Shown: piece after piece, positions 35,940 through 49,144 of the stretch
Layout: every line of letters begins with the position of its first letter
Position numbering within the stretch: the stretch's first letter is position 1
From: Fomes fomentarius
Taxonomy: Eukaryota; Basidiomycota; Agaricomycetes; Polyporales; Polyporaceae
Direction of reading: 5' to 3'
DNA length: 64,000 nt
Assembly (NCBI GenBank): GCA_022606135.1
Contig: JABYQN010000010.1
Location: 868,001 to 932,000, forward strand
Program-made: the position numbers and the translations under genes
Notes under the pieces: generated by a model
What the model was told of the DNA's origin: nothing
Database searches by the model: none
Seen by the model: the letters and a program-made list of their open reading frames with translations, nothing else

Positions 35940-38900
35940 ATGTCTCTCCCTGCTCCCTCCATCACAGCTCGTCCCTCCAGCTCTCGTCCGGCCACCGCTG
36001 CCTCTAGGCCATGGACCTCGCATTCTCGTCCCAACACCACTGCCCGTCCACAGACTGCTCCGTCCTCTCGGCATGATTCCAGCTATCTTGTCGCAGTGAT
36101 CGAAGGTCGTGGGGTAGGGCGAGAAGTGGGCATTGCTGCTTTAGACAGGGACACGGGCAGAGTTGCGCTGATCCAGGCCAGTCTTGAGTCCATATATGCG
36201 CACGCGTGTCATCGAATTCACTCGCATTCGCCGCCTACAGCTCGCCGATTGTCCGACATACGTGAAGACTCTGCATCAGATGCACCTGCATTACCCCTCA
36301 ATGATTCTCGTGCCCGAGACGTTCTTCTCTTTGTCTGATATCTCGCTAGCATCAGGAGGGAAGAAGCCGCAGACGACGTCGTTGCTTGTCCAGTGCATGA
36401 TGGAAGAGTTTGAGGGTGTCCCGATCGAACCCGTTACGCGCAAATACTGGAGTGATAGCGCAGGTAGGTACCTCCAGTTGTCGCAATCACACGTGCCCTC
36501 CCTCATGAGCAAAGGCATGGAGTTCATCAACCAACTAGCCGTCGAAGATGACGAACGGGCCGCAACTCTAGTTGCAGTATCGAACAAGTGGGCATATGCG
36601 CGTTGATCTGTACCTTCCCCGACCTATTTGCCTTTCTCAGGTACTACGCACTATCTGCTGCAAGCGCACTATTCAAGCACGCAGAGCTCCGCCTCAACAC
36701 GCGCTTCGCTGCCTGTTCGCTGATGATCAGGTACACGCAAGTGAAAGGCACGGTTATGATTGACTCCAGTACTGCACGCAACTTGGAACTTGTCGGAAAC
36801 ATGTCTGCCAGGAAGAGCACACATTCTTTGTTCGGGCGAGTATCGCTTGTCCCTCCTCGATTGATAAATACAGGTGTTGATTGTGTGCGCGTAGGCTTCT
36901 CAACCATACCTATACGGCGATGGGCGCAAGGTTGCTGAAGGTCAACATCCTGGCTCCTATAACTGGTCTGTCAGTCCATGCCCATCGAAAAGGCTCATAA
37001 GCTGACAAAGGCCCTCAGCTAAGTCTGCACTGGAGGCTCGACTTGATGTGGTGGAAGGTATGCTGATTGCAGGGCCGCATGCGATTCACCTCTCGTAACT
37101 GAGGACGTTATCGCAGAGTTCATTTCAACAGAAGAGAGGTTTACCGAAGTCAGGGACGCGCTGAAGTTACTGAATAAGATGGACATCGACAAACTGATCT
37201 CCTCTGTACGTGGACATCGGAATCACTGACCTCTAGTTCCGCACCTGATGCACCGATTCGCAGCTCGTATCGTCCGAGGTTAGGGAAATAAGCAGTGCGA
37301 AGCTCGCGTCGGCTCGAGTCGCGCAAATGCTGAATCTACGAAACGTCGTCGAAACCATGCCGAAGCTCGCGAGGGCGCTGGAGGGCAGTCGTTCGCAATT
37401 GTTGCAGATTATTGGTGAGGTCCGTACTATACTCACATATAGTGTAGACATCTCGCATTAACATTCCCTTAGATGATATCGGATAGTCGACTAGCAAAGA
37501 TCGAAAAGTTGGTCTGTGAAAGTCTGAACGAAGAAGCGGCGCCAGCCAAGGTCAGAGTTCCCATATGATGGATAGGTTCTTGTACTGTATTCACACGAAG
37601 ACAGGGAGGCCTGAACGCAGTAAACGCTCGCGTCTATGCCGTCAAAGCCAACTTTAACCGCCTCCTAGACGTCGCTCGGGAGACATACAAGGAGAACGTT
37701 GGGGACATTTATGCTCTCCGAAATCGCCTGGTGCAAGAACATAGTCTGCCTTTCACACTTGTGTACCGCGACTCGGATGCGGGATTTGTCTTTGCCCTGA
37801 AGAAAACGGAGCTCGAGGAAGCCGGCGGCGAGCTGCCTCGCGGATTTGTGGACGTGACGGCTCAAAAGGGTCGGTGGATATTCTCTAGTCTTGAGTTGGT
37901 GGGTAACAGGGGATCCACATTATCATCAGTGTTCATAACTCCGAGTTCTTGCATATAGAAAAAGCGCAATGCACGGATGAAGGATGCGCTGGACGAGACA
38001 TTGATCCTCAGCGACAAGTACGCGCTCCCTCTGATACCAGGGGCTACTGATTCTAATGGATATTGAACTATGTCACAATAGAATTATCCAAGATCTCACC
38101 AATGAGATTGTAGTGGACATCGGGGCGCTATATAAGGCATCCGAAGCGGTGGCGTTGTTGGACCTGTTATGGTCCTTCGCCCATGCATCCATCAGTACGT
38201 CGTTCACAAGTTTCCTCGCACCTGCTGGCTAACTCTACCTCACTGTTAGTACGAACCTATAGTGAGACGAGTGTAAAGGCATCTCGAGCGTTCACTGAGC
38301 ACTATGTATTGCCCAGCACGACCCGAATTTACTGGGACACTCGCTATCAAGGGTGGCCGCCATCCGGTACTAGAGATTGTCCAGGCTGCCGGTGCAACGG
38401 TGCCCAATGATGTGTACTGCTGCGAAGCGTCATCCTTCCAAATTGTACAGGGACCAAAGTAAGAGGATTACCTTTCACATCCGTCTACATTATCTCTCCT
38501 GACGCGGGTCACAGCATGTCGGGAAAGAGCACGTATCTCAGACAGATCGCGCTCCTAACTGTGATGGCGATGTGCGGGTGTTTCGTACCCGCGGAATATG
38601 GCTCCTTCAGGTGATCTTATGAAGCAAACTGCGCCACTTAGTGCTGATTCCGGCATCGCGTAGGATACACGACGCATTGTTGACAAGACTTTCGAACGAC
38701 GATGACCTGGAGAAAAACCTCAGCACCTTCGCAACCGAGATGGCGTCTTCAGCGATGATCTTAGGTATGCATGAAGAACACTCACGCATGGCGTTGACCA
38801 AAGAAAAACTTCGCAGGTCTCGCGACAGAGAACTCGCTGGTGCTGATCGATGAGGTTGGACGAGGGACCTCTGTGAGGGAAGGCGTTGCTATCTCACACG

Positions 38901-39801
38901 CTATAGCCGAGGAGTTGATTCGCCTCAAGGTAAGTCTACTGTGCTATGTGAATGGAAGTTCGTCTCAAATCTCTTATACAGTCTTTTGTCTTCTTCGCGA
39001 CGTAGGTCCCTTCCGCGTCCATTTCCTGTCGGCCAGTCTGACGCGTCTGCTATAAAGCCACTTTAACGAGCTCACAACCACGCTCTCGCGCCAACCATCT
39101 GTAGTCAAGTGTGTATTACCCATGCCTGAATATGTGTGTTGTAGATGCTTATGATCATTGATGATAGCCTGCATTTGTCTGTTCAGGTGAGTACTCCCGA
39201 TACATCCTGCATGCGTACTTGCCTACATACGTCACAGAAATCTCGCCCGACAGCTATGAAGTTCGGAATGACTTTCCACTACAAGTGCGTTTCCCTCCAC
39301 GTTCGTTACCACTCAGTGATTCAGTCTGGCCTTCCGTAGGATTATTGACGGTGCCCCTGAAGTATTTGATCACTACGGTATTATACGATTTGCTGCCGTC
39401 TTTGGATATGAGCACGAATAAGCGACCCTGACTGAATGCTCCAGGCTTAGATCTCGCCCGACTTGCAGATCTGCCGGACTCTGTCGTAACCGAGGCTCGA
39501 CGTGTTGCTGAATCTCTCACTGACCAACAAGAACGGGATCAACAGCAGAGTCGGACCACCAAGATTGCGGTGCGGCGTAAGGCTCTTTTGCGTGTAAGTA
39601 CTAGTGATCAGCCTTGGATCGGACGGACCGCAGCTCATGTAACAACCCTGTGCCTGCCTGTGTCTCCTGCTGACAACGCGACAGCTTCGCACCCAACTCG
39701 GGCAGGTGCTGGACCATTCGACGCTTCCAGACGAGGAGCTCGCTACGTACCTCGCACGTTTCCAGAAGGACATCACGACAGTGTTGCAGGAGACGATGTG
39801 A
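35940..39801 (+). CDS. MSH4: MutS homolog MSH4 (meiotic crossover factor)
   Basis: About 24 exons sum to 846 aa in one frame. Domain signs: [19 protein letters not shown] (connector), [14 protein letters not shown] and [15 protein letters not shown] (lever), ARLDVVEEFIS, then the ATPase: [19 protein letters not shown], Walker [19 protein letters not shown], Walker [22 protein letters not shown] and [11 protein letters not shown]. There is no N-terminal mismatch-recognition domain, as expected for Msh4, which with Msh5 forms a clamp at meiotic recombination intermediates. Tiny exons occur at 38250-38270, 38982-39001 and 39168-39186. Two introns appear to be GC-AG (36836-36894 certain from the motif; 36177-36240 probable). 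An upstream in-frame ATG at 35859 is an alternative start. Confidence 0.93.
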
Positions 39802-40000
39802 CAATGATCTTCTAGCGCATGTATAGTATAGAATGACTCTTCTGTTGTGACCGTGACACTAAGACGTCAAGCACGCCACTAGCTTCAGGCCAATACTCTC
39901 AGCATAGAGGTGATTTGGGATGCAGACTCTGCCAGGGCTAGCATGGGCATCATACAATTACAGCCTTCGGATACAAGTACATTGAACCGTATATTCCGAC

Positions 40001-41784
40001 TCACATGAACCTCTCAAACAGCTTCTCCATACTTGCCTCCTTCCACCTCTTCTCCGTCACGCGCAGAACATCAGGGAACCAATCCCTGATCTCGTCCTCC
40101 TTATCTAGTACCATATATGCCAACGCCTTCCCGCTCATCCACGCATGCACCATACCCTCACCTGTGTACCCGGCCGCGATCCACTCTCCCGGAGCCGCAA
40201 CGTGAGCCTCTATCTCTGCCGCCTTCTCTCTCCGAGCTTGTGAACTCGGCGGTGTACGACCAGAGACCATGCCAGGCAGCCGCCCGACCCAAGGGAGCAT
40301 GTCCGCCGAGATGCCCAGGATGCCGCTCCACTGCGCCTTCGTCCTCCCTGAGCCCCAGTTCCCGTCCTCTTCTCCATTCCTTCCCGCCGTCGGGGCAACT
40401 TCGTTCCCCCAATGCTTGAAACCAAAGAACTGTGGCAACGCGCCCGCGAGGTAACTCTGCGCGACATGGTTGACGGTCGAGTCGTCCGCAATGCCGATCT
40501 CGGGCACGCCCCTCGGTTCAGCGGCAGCTATCGCCCACCCGCCACCAAACATGAGCTCGTGCTCGCCCGTAGGAAGCTGTGTGAGGTAATCGTACCCGAC
40601 CTCGCCTCGGTAGAACACAAACGAGCGCATGCCTGAGAGGGTCGACGCATGCAAGGCGCTGCCTGGACGCTGGCCTGACATACTACCCCTAGCGGGCGCA
40701 ATTTTGCCAAGGAGCGGGCGCAGTAGTTCTGCAGACCATCCGTTTGTGGCGTGTATGACGTGGGCCGTGCGGATAGTTCCTTTGGACGTATGGACAAGGT
40801 AGTGCCCATCGGAGGTAGTGATAGAGGTGCAGGGTGTGTGAGTTAATAGTTGGAAGCTGCGTGTATTTAGCTGAGTGAACCCTCGTCCAAGTCGAGTCAT
40901 GTGGAACCAACCTATCTGGGTAGCGAAAGAGGAGAATGGAAAGCAATGATGTCACGAAGCGATATGGATGCATTGCACCCCCCGAGTTAGATATGCATCC
41001 CACCACTTGATCAGCGAGATGGAACTTCTGTATGCTCTGTTAGCTAGGTGTACAGTAGTCCGATGGCTTCCTCCTTGCTATCATGTCAAAGGCCATAGCC
41101 CTCACCTTGATAGCCTCTTCGCGCTCGTAACACAAAAAGTCGGAGGACTCGAGAGGCATCTCTGCCTTCCATTTAGCAAGGTTATCTTTCGCTGCGGTGA
41201 AGGGGGCTGGACTAGTGAAAACGTCCAGATGCTCAGTTTCTCTGCACTGAGACTCCTTCAAGATACCCTCCTCGGAGGCAACACGCAGCAATTCTGTGAA
41301 GTGCGAGCGGTGGAATGCAATCATCGCCTTCGCTGCATGTACGCCGTATAGCTCCTTGAGCTCCTGGAAATCATGGTACAGCGGGGGGTTGATATGACCG
41401 CCATTTCTGTGTATCAAGATAGCACGTCAGAAGGACCGATGGAATGAAAGAAGTGGCATGCCCATGCCTTCCAGTAGCACCAGAACATGCTTGTCGAGCC
41501 TCAAGCATGATGATATTCAACCTGCTTTCGTGCGAGAGAAGATTGTAGATAAACGAGGTGCCAGTAATGCCGGAGCCTATGACGACTATGTCTACAGCTT
41601 CGGGAAGATCGTCTGTTGGCTCTGTAGGTATCTCAGCCGCTGGGACGGTCCAGAGGGGCAGGGTAGGGTTTGAAACAGGTAGTCCTGGTGGAGTGTTCAA
41701 CCGTATCTTGAGTAGGTCATACGTCTCTCCTAGCTTGATGGTAGCGTAAAGGATGAGTTTCGCTTTGGAGACGAGGCCACCCAT
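40001..41784 (-). CDS. DAO-family FAD-dependent oxidoreductase
   Basis: Four exons (41468-41784, 41106-41406, 40912-41027, 40001-40856) give 529 aa. After a hydrophilic leader the dinucleotide fold reads VDIVVIGSGITGTSFIYNL with GxGxxG. It continues SGATGRNGGHINP, GCISNSGGAMHPYRF, VIHATNGWSAELL, FYRGEVGYDYLTQ, GISADMLPWVGRLPG and AAGYTGEGMVHAW, the usual DAO order. Fungal members oxidise amines, amino acids or related small molecules; the substrate is not evident. The first intron (41407-41467) is a GC-AG intron fixed by the conserved TGRNGGH. It is convergent with MSH4 (199 bp between stops). Confidence 0.9.
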
Positions 41785-42041
41785 CCTAGCTGTGGTTGTG
41801 GTTCGAACGTAAGCAGAAACCCGATTGGCTCCTCTGACATTTGGGCACCGTGAATTGAAGCTCCGAGGGTTCTGCCGGCTAAATGATGTGATCGGACTTG
41901 GCGCTGAGATTGACGGAGTTCAGACATGGCAAGCGTCTCAGTTACCCGATATGGTCGAACCTTTCGCTATTTGCTCTGCAGAGGGCGTTCAACACTTTTC
42001 GCGTTACTTGCCCACCACTCAATATCTTTGCCGCGCGAGAC
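41785..42041. promoter_or_regulatory. Bidirectional promoter (FAD oxidoreductase / BCP1)
   Basis: A 257-bp gap between divergent start codons. No clear regulatory motif was identified. Confidence 0.5.
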
Positions 42042-43140
42042 ATGGCCAAACGAAAGCAGAAAGCCGATGATGCTTCCTCACCAGATAACGAGTCTGACTC
42101 CGACCGCGTATGTTCACGCCTCATCTCCTTCCCTCGCCTCGCTCTCACCTGCACGCCAGTAGAGTCTCGTCGATGTTGACTTCGAGTTTTTCGACCCCAA
42201 CGCCGATATCGACTACCTCGCAACAAAGCGTCTCCTCACTCAGCTTTTCAGTGCCGATGCTCAGGTACTCCCATTGCACGATCTGGCCGACCTCATACTC
42301 GCGCAACCGCTTGTTGGGACGACCGTAAAATGCGACGGACGGGAGAGCGACCCATATGCCATCCTCACAGTGTTGAATCTGCATGTGCATAGGGTGCGCT
42401 TGTTTATCACTGTTGTTTTTTGGAGTCGAGACCGAACTGCGTACCCCGTAGGAGCGACCATCTATCAAGTCCCTCATTGCGTACATCCTCGAAAAATCCT
42501 CAGCAGACTCCGTCCTACATTCCAAGCTTCAGACCTTGCTAGGCGCAGCAGGTCTCTCCTCTTCGGACCATATTGGTTTCATTTTCTCGGAACGACTGAT
42601 CAATATGCCCGTTCAAATCGTGCCGCACATGTATCGGATGCTGGCGGATGAAATACAATGGGCTCTGGACGATGTGCGTACTTCATACATGTTCTCACTA
42701 TCTTGAATTCTCACACTCGGTCGTGTCTGTATCACTGTTGTGCACAGAACGAACCCTACGACTTCAAGCATCTCCTCATCATCTCTCGCGTATATCGCCT
42801 AACAGCAGAAGAAGCCACCGAGCTACAAGCCTCTTCGCCTCGCACAAAGCGTCAAAGGCAGTCTAACCCACCTCCCGCTGCGGGTGTCTACCCGTTCCAT
42901 CCCGAAGACGATGTCATCCGCAAGGTGCGAATCTACGTTCTATTCTGAGCCAGTACGGTCTCATACATCTGTCCGATCCAGTTTGCAAGCCACACACTAG
43001 ACTACACGTTCACCCATACGCAGCCTCGAGAGCCTGAATCGTTTGGGCTCGACACTGGCGGGCGTATGATGGTCATTCCAGCCACCCGTCTCCGTGATGT
43101 CGCTGCTGCTCTCGCGGAAGCATACCCTCAGCCCTCGTAG
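42042..43140 (+). CDS. BCP1: Bcp1/BCCIP-like nuclear chaperone
   Basis: Five exons (42042-42107, 42163-42393, 42452-42673, 42748-42924, 42982-43140) give 284 aa, as in yeast Bcp1. The acidic/basic start MAKRKQKADDASSPDNESDS precedes VDFEFFDPNADIDYLATKRLL, then VGTTVKCDGRESDPYA, RPSIKSLIAYILEKS, SERLINMPVQIVPHMYRML and YDFKHLLIISRVYRL. Bcp1 serves as a chaperone for ribosomal protein uL14 and in nuclear export of Mss4. The upstream partner is the FAD oxidoreductase. Confidence 0.95.
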
Positions 43141-43552
43141 CTTTAGCTCAGCCGCGCAGTCCATCTACCCCTGTTGTACCATGATGTAGCAGTCAGACCA
43201 TAAGTAATGAGTGCTTCGTCACGAAGGTCTCTGCATTTCCACATGCGCCAGCAAATGATGTTAGGGTCGCGGTAACTCTAGCTCCAAGGAGCGTGCGTGG
43301 TAGGGAGATCTAGAAGTGGCACTTATGCAAGAAGAGAGTCGTAGCGAAATGCATTATGAACATGAAGAGCGTAAAGGTATCTACCAGGCCACAACAGACA
43401 ACATAGTGTATGGATCTCATATTAGAACCGATCCCAACCCGCCAGCCAAATCCAATCCATCCACTCTTGCTTCCGCCGCGCACCAGACCTACTCCTACAC
43501 AATGGCTCAGAGTCCCGACAACCAGACTCACGAGTCACGAGCGAGCTCCCGC

Positions 43553-46500
43553 TCACCGCGTCGGGATGCCCATCTTCAAAAACGCGCCCACAACGTCGAC
43601 GTCGTCCCACCTCGACTCGCTCGCGTCAGCAGCGTCGCTCTCTGCCGCGGCCGCGGCCGCAGCCTTCTTCGTCTGAATGTACAAGAGTGAGTTGCGGAAG
43701 TGACGGTGAATCATCTCCGGGGTCTGCACGCCCTCGAGCAGCCCTGGCGGGGCGCGCTGCGACGGGTGCACGTCTGGCGACGCGATGTTGTCGATGGACG
43801 AGGTGATGAGCTCGACGAGGCTGTTGACAAACTTGGCCGGTACCTGAGCGATGGAGTTCGAGTGAGAACGGGGTTGATGAGAATCAGCAAGCAGGAGCCG
43901 TGAACTCACGTCTGGCGCGCCTCTGTCGAGGTAGTACAGGTATTGGTCGAGGGTGTCACAGTATAGTTGGATGGTGATGATTTCGTCGGTGGCCGAGTTT
44001 GCGATCCGGAGCGCCTTTTGCAAACACTCCAGGACGCGCTTGCTGTCTTGTAACGGGTACTGTATGCGTGTGGAATCAGCGACATACGTTCATATTTAAG
44101 CCAACAAGTCAAGAACATACCGCTCTCTTCTCTCCATCCTCCTTCGCAGCACCCTTCTTCTCGGCCTCCTTCGCCTCGGCCTCTGCAGACTCTTCCTCGG
44201 GCGGAACCTCCTGCCACCACAAGTGACTCGCAAGGTTGACCGCACTTGCCTGGTGGGACTTCTTCAGCAGCTTCGCGCCATGGAGCGCGGCCTTCGTGAT
44301 GAGCGTATCATAATTATCCTCACTGAACACCCTCGCGCCCTGGAGGGTGCCAATAATCAGGGTAATCGCCTGAAGTTGCGCGCGGCTTTCCGAGATGCTC
44401 TCCTCGTACACGCTGAACGCGTCGACGTACATGTCGTACGTCAGATTCTCGAACCCGCACTCGTCCGCGATCTGCGCCGCGAGCAGGAACAGGCGCAGCG
44501 CGATCGCCGGCGCGTCCACGGTCGTATACAAGATCGAGTTGAGCTGGCGCACGAAGCGGAGGATCGTCGCCACCTTGGACTCCCACTCGTCCTCGAGGTG
44601 CTCCCGGTTCTTGTACCGTCTGCACAGCTTGATGGCTGACGTGACGAGGGCGGGATACGTGAAGCGTATCCGTTCGCCCCCAGTCTCGAAGTGGCGTCGC
44701 GCAGTTTGCAGGATCTGTTGTAGAATGAGTGGACACAGGCGATGACCAGCCTGAGAAATCGACACACCTCGAACTGCACGTTCAAGTTGTCGGAACGGAA
44801 AAGGTGGATCATCCGCGCAACCCATCCCTGCTCCTCTGCTACTTCTTCTCGCTCGTGTTGGTATGGTCCTCTCCTTGGGTCTTTGCCACCCAGTGACTGA
44901 CTGTGATGGGGACCCGGTCCAGTACCAGCATCTGCCTGATCCCGAATGAGAACATGGCACAACTCGAGGATACCATTGACATCTTCCGGCGTCTCAATGA
45001 CAGTCTCGTTTTTGAGCACGGATGAGATGAGGGAGTGCGCAAGAGTGCGCCGAGTGGAGTAGGGTTGCTGCTGGAGAAGCGCGGTATACTGCTGTAGCGC
45101 GAGGAGAGTGAGTACGGATTGGTACGAGTTGATCGGCGCATTGAGCAACGCGGAGAGATTGGCAGTCGTTTGAGGATGGTGAAGGTCGGGGCTGTTGGCA
45201 GGACCGCTCAGACGTCGCCGCCACCGCTGAAAGGGCACGTACTCACCTTTCAGTAAACTCCTTGATCTTCTCAGCGGCGAAGCCAAGGATCTGATCGACG
45301 TATTCCAGTCGATCCGGGTAGCAGCTCAATGATAGGTTGGTCAACGAGACTAGGAGCGCCGTGATGTCCTGTATTGACAGATCTGGACGGGCCTGACAAT
45401 CACGTACCCATGGACATCAAGGAAGACGGACAGGTGGCGGATTAAGACGCACCTTAATGAGCTCGACAACCTGATGCCAGAACACCTCGAACAACTTGAC
45501 GTTCTCCGGCACACCCCTGAACTTCTTGACCTGTTCGGGCTCAGCAACCTCCGTCTCCTTCTCCTTGCCCTTCCCAGTCTTCTCAGCATCCCCCTCTTCG
45601 GCGGTCCCATTCGTTGTTGGAGAGGTAGGGACAGGTTTCTCAGCTGTGACAGGGCTAGTTGGTGGCGATCCCCACTCGTTGCTGACCGCCGTCGGAGAAG
45701 TTGCACCGTGGCCGTTCTGTCGCGTATCGCGAGCTTGCTTGACCTTCTCGGCGAGACGACGAGCGGCGGCCTCCTCCTGTCGCTTCGTCTCCTCGGGTCC
45801 TCATTCTCCGCTTCGCGCGCCGCATAAGCAGCGAGGCGGTCAATAAGCGCAATGACAATCTGCTTGATGTTGACTTTGGGGTGCAATTGTGCGGTTGCGG
45901 AGAGGAAAGGGCCGAGAGTGTAGAGGTGGAATTCGTCGGTGAACACCTGAAGCCAGCTGTGGTTAAACAATGAAGTATGAGCTAGCCGAACGTACCTGAA
46001 TGACGACCTCCATTAGATACTCCTGTGCAATGACATCCTTGCAAACAACAATCTGCTGAAGGATACTCGGGAGGATGTGCGTCTGGTACATCTCGAGGTC
46101 GACGCCGTCAAGCTGGCTGAGGCGGACTAGGTTCGTACCGACGAGGATACGTAGTTCGCGCCGTTCCATCTCACGCTTCTCGCGGTCTCGTGAGTGGCCT
46201 TGATGTTGCAGACGCACCCAGAGCTTGTTCATCTCGATGAAGTTGGTGAGGACGAAGTTGATCGAGTCTTGAAGGTTGCCTTTCGGTCTATATTGCGTCA
46301 ATTGAGAACGCCCAATATGCGATGAAGATTAAGCACGTACCCATCGTCTTCCCCCACCGGCAAATGATCCCTTGTCTGACCACTGAGATAGTGGCGGAGG
46401 AACAATCCCCTGATAGGATGTAACACGCCGCGGGACATCTCCAGCATGTCCTTCATGACCTCCTTGACAGGCGCTTCGGGAATGGACATGTACACGGATC

Positions 46501-46957
46501 CAACGGTAATCATGAGGTACAGTCGCGGGACGATGTTGCCGGCATATTGTACAAGTTCATAGAGGTCGGCGAGGTGATGTCGGTTTTGGACGTGTGCGTC
46601 ATATAGATAGTTGGATAAGTGACGAAGTGCATCGAAGACGGCCATGTCTAGAGATGCGAATGAGCATGAAGGGGACTTGAGGCAAGTAATAGGTACATAC
46701 AGAGCTCATAGTACTGTTTGGGCGTGAGGGAAGAGGTTCTGAGCTCGGCCAACATGAGACTCGCGCTCTTGAGCGCGTCCATCAGCTGGTCGAGTTCCTA
46801 GCGCAAGGTTGTGAGGAGTGAATGATTCGCACAAAGCGGCGCAAAGAAAATCACAGACCAGATGTCTCTTCATCTGCTGGACTTGGATCTTGACGGTGCT
46901 CAGAGACTCGCTGAGCAGCTTGCCCTCCTCCACTGGAGCCGTTATTGGGGTGGCCAT
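43553..46957 (-). CDS. VPS35: Retromer cargo-recognition subunit Vps35 (one frameshift)
   Basis: Ten exons; with one base added at a three-base G run (45795-45797) they sum to 964 aa. Landmarks: [18 protein letters not shown] at the N-terminus, [40 protein letters not shown] (the PRLYL Vps26/Rab7-side helix region), [33 protein letters not shown] and the C-terminal alpha-solenoid. The centre has a long Thr/Ser/Lys-rich insert ([15 protein letters not shown]). Vps35 is the scaffold of the retromer that returns receptors from endosomes to the Golgi. Intron 43844-43909 (66 nt) is stop-free and a multiple of three. Confidence 0.95.
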
Positions 46958-47520
46958 AGCTCGAGGACGCTAGGCAAAGGAGCAGGCTGGAGAAAAAAAG
47001 AGTAGGGACGCGCCAGTCGTTGGCGGCGAGAAGGAGATAGGCAGTGACGAAGGACGCGCAGCCGGACGCGGGGTCCTACGCACTGGGCGCTAAGAATACC
47101 AAATCCGGCAACTCTCTGGCACCCCATCTAAGTCCACTTTCGACATGAATCACCAGTTGTCGTTGACATCTTGTCAGGATGTCAATGCAGAGTTGTGCAC
47201 AGAACTATAACTATGAGCGACTCACGACTCCGTGGCGAAGGGGATGCATACGAAATGTGGTTTTAAGAGACCGGACTAGAGCTTGGTACACAGTCTTGCA
47301 CCTCTGCCGTTGATGTACACTGCCCAGGACGACTGACAAAGGAGAACTGCCCCTCTGTTTCAATCTATGATGTAGAGTAGAAAGTCGTGCGTGTACTTAG
47401 TCTCTTCCCCATCCGGCGCCTCAAATAAGTATGGCGGACGTCGGTGCTCGGGGCCGCACATCCGGCTGACTAATCTATGGATCCCGCAATACTTAGCGCC
47501 CTTGAACCGTTCTGACCATG
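46958..47520. other. VPS35 promoter and edge of the repeat island
   Basis: No coding sequence is visible. The first part is GC-balanced like the gene-rich side. Repetitive sequence starts at the element beginning 47524. Confidence 0.45.
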
Positions 47521-47523
47521 TTA

Positions 47524-48287
47524 GGCCCTGGTCGGCTGCACGGGATCTCGGACGTGGATACAGCCAAAATGATGGATATGGATTTCGCCGTAGTTAAGCG
47601 CTGGGATTTGGGAAATCCAGATCCGGAAAACCGTTCGGTGGACACTGCGGAGACACAGATCCACGGTCACGCTGGACGGCCGCGCATTGTCCGCCGTTCC
47701 TTATGTCGGAAATTTCCGGGGGCCTGTCTCGGCATCCCGACGACCTTTGCATCCGGATGCAGTTACTAGCTGGTCACTGCCGGTGTGTTCTGGCTTTGTC
47801 ATACCTCTAAAACATCCTATAGTACTGCTCGACTATGCTATGTAACTTCTACCCCAGAACTTCCGGCGGAGCATTGTCAGGAGGAGGCAGAAGACGGGCG
47901 CTTAACGGCGGTTCCTCCAGATGCTTGTGGGAACGTTCCGACATTTCCCCGCTCAAGGCGACTCATGAGATCTGGGGTTAGGGTGGTGGTGGCTGCCGCT
48001 GCTGCAATGGTTGAGATGAGAGCTGCTGAGCGTATGGAATGTTGCAGAGAAGCTTTTGCAGCAGATATTTTGCCTGCAGTGGTGCTAGAGGCGATTTGTG
48101 TCATGGCGGGAGGGCACAAAGAGTGGATTGCACATCCAGCACGCATTTTGTGACTATTTGTTACACTATGTGACTAAGTGTTACACAACTCGTCAAATCC
48201 GCGCACTTGGATCTCTGCCTTTTCGGGGACCTTGGCCCATATCCATATCCACGCGGATTTTGAGATCCCAGGCAGCCGACCAGGGCC
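47524..48287. mobile_element. PIF/Harbinger-like MITE (764 bp, TTA flanks)
   Basis: The left end GGCCCTGGTCGGCTGC, followed by GGGATCTC and CGTGGATA, is repeated in inverted orientation at the right end, where the last bases read GCAGCCGACCAGGGCC. Both ends are flanked by TTA (47521-47523 and 48288-48290), the 3-bp target duplication typical of PIF/Harbinger elements, whose tips often begin with a G/C-rich GGCC or GGGCC. No transposase is present inside. Confidence 0.7.
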
Positions 48288-49144
48288 TTATACAAAAAGA
48301 TGATAGTCGATCTCTTCTTATGGTTTGTTCCTTCGGTCTTCCTATACATATCCGAATTGTATGCCATCCGAAAGGGTGGGTCTCAGCTCCAGAATTCATA
48401 CAGAACTTTTGATCTCTCACCACAGCCAGAAGAACTTGAACACTCGACATCTACGCTGCACTCTGGCACCAGAGGACTACTGTGGTCAATCCAAAGTCCC
48501 TCCGAGTCTTGCCAAGTCCTAGAACTCAAAGTATGGGATTCCCGGCAAGGGCAGCCATCTCAACAAGACGTGCGAGGTGTGAAGTGGACACCAGGTATGC
48601 ATATGGCCAAGCTGATGAGACACCTTGCAGAAGCTTCTGGCCCCATAATAAGATCAAGTTGACCTCATCTACAAGTACTCAGCATGCACACTCGAGATTT
48701 GAACAAGTATGTCTGAGTAGTGATTCAAAATGACCCAGGCAATGCCAACTGCTCCAGAGCAGAATGACAGCCACCCCCTTGGACCAGGCTCCTACTTAGG
48801 CATTGGCATGGGTAACCTGTGGGTATCCAGGCCATGACCTGGACCCAGACCTATGAGAAACCTGGACCTGTGGGAATGGGTATGGGTGTTCTCCTGGGTT
48901 GGGTGCTAGACTGTGGGTTTGGGTTGGGTACAGGTCTGAAGTGGGTTTTGAGTTTTTTTTTTGCTCCAACTTACACATATTGAGAGTCTCCATGCTATGT
49001 AGTATACAGGTGATACGAGTAATATACTTTGCATACTCAATTCCACACACAAAGAAGAGAAGACTGAGCACATTTGATGGGTGCCTATGGGTGCCTGTGG
49101 ACAGATGCAATGACCCACCATAACATATGCAAACCCCCAACTTA
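48288..49144. other. Repeat-rich spacer with GGGTATGGGT-type motifs
   Basis: Around 48786-48910 the sequence carries CTCCTACTTAGGCATTGG and alternating ATGGGTA/TGGGTTGGG words that recur in altered form at 50445-50580. These look like degenerate copies of one repeat family. No coding frame is supported. Confidence 0.45.

Noticed and set aside
44441..45286. 281-codon frame overlapping VPS35
   Set aside because: Its first part is a VPS35 exon read through the next intron; the C-terminal Arg/Ser-rich part is out of frame.
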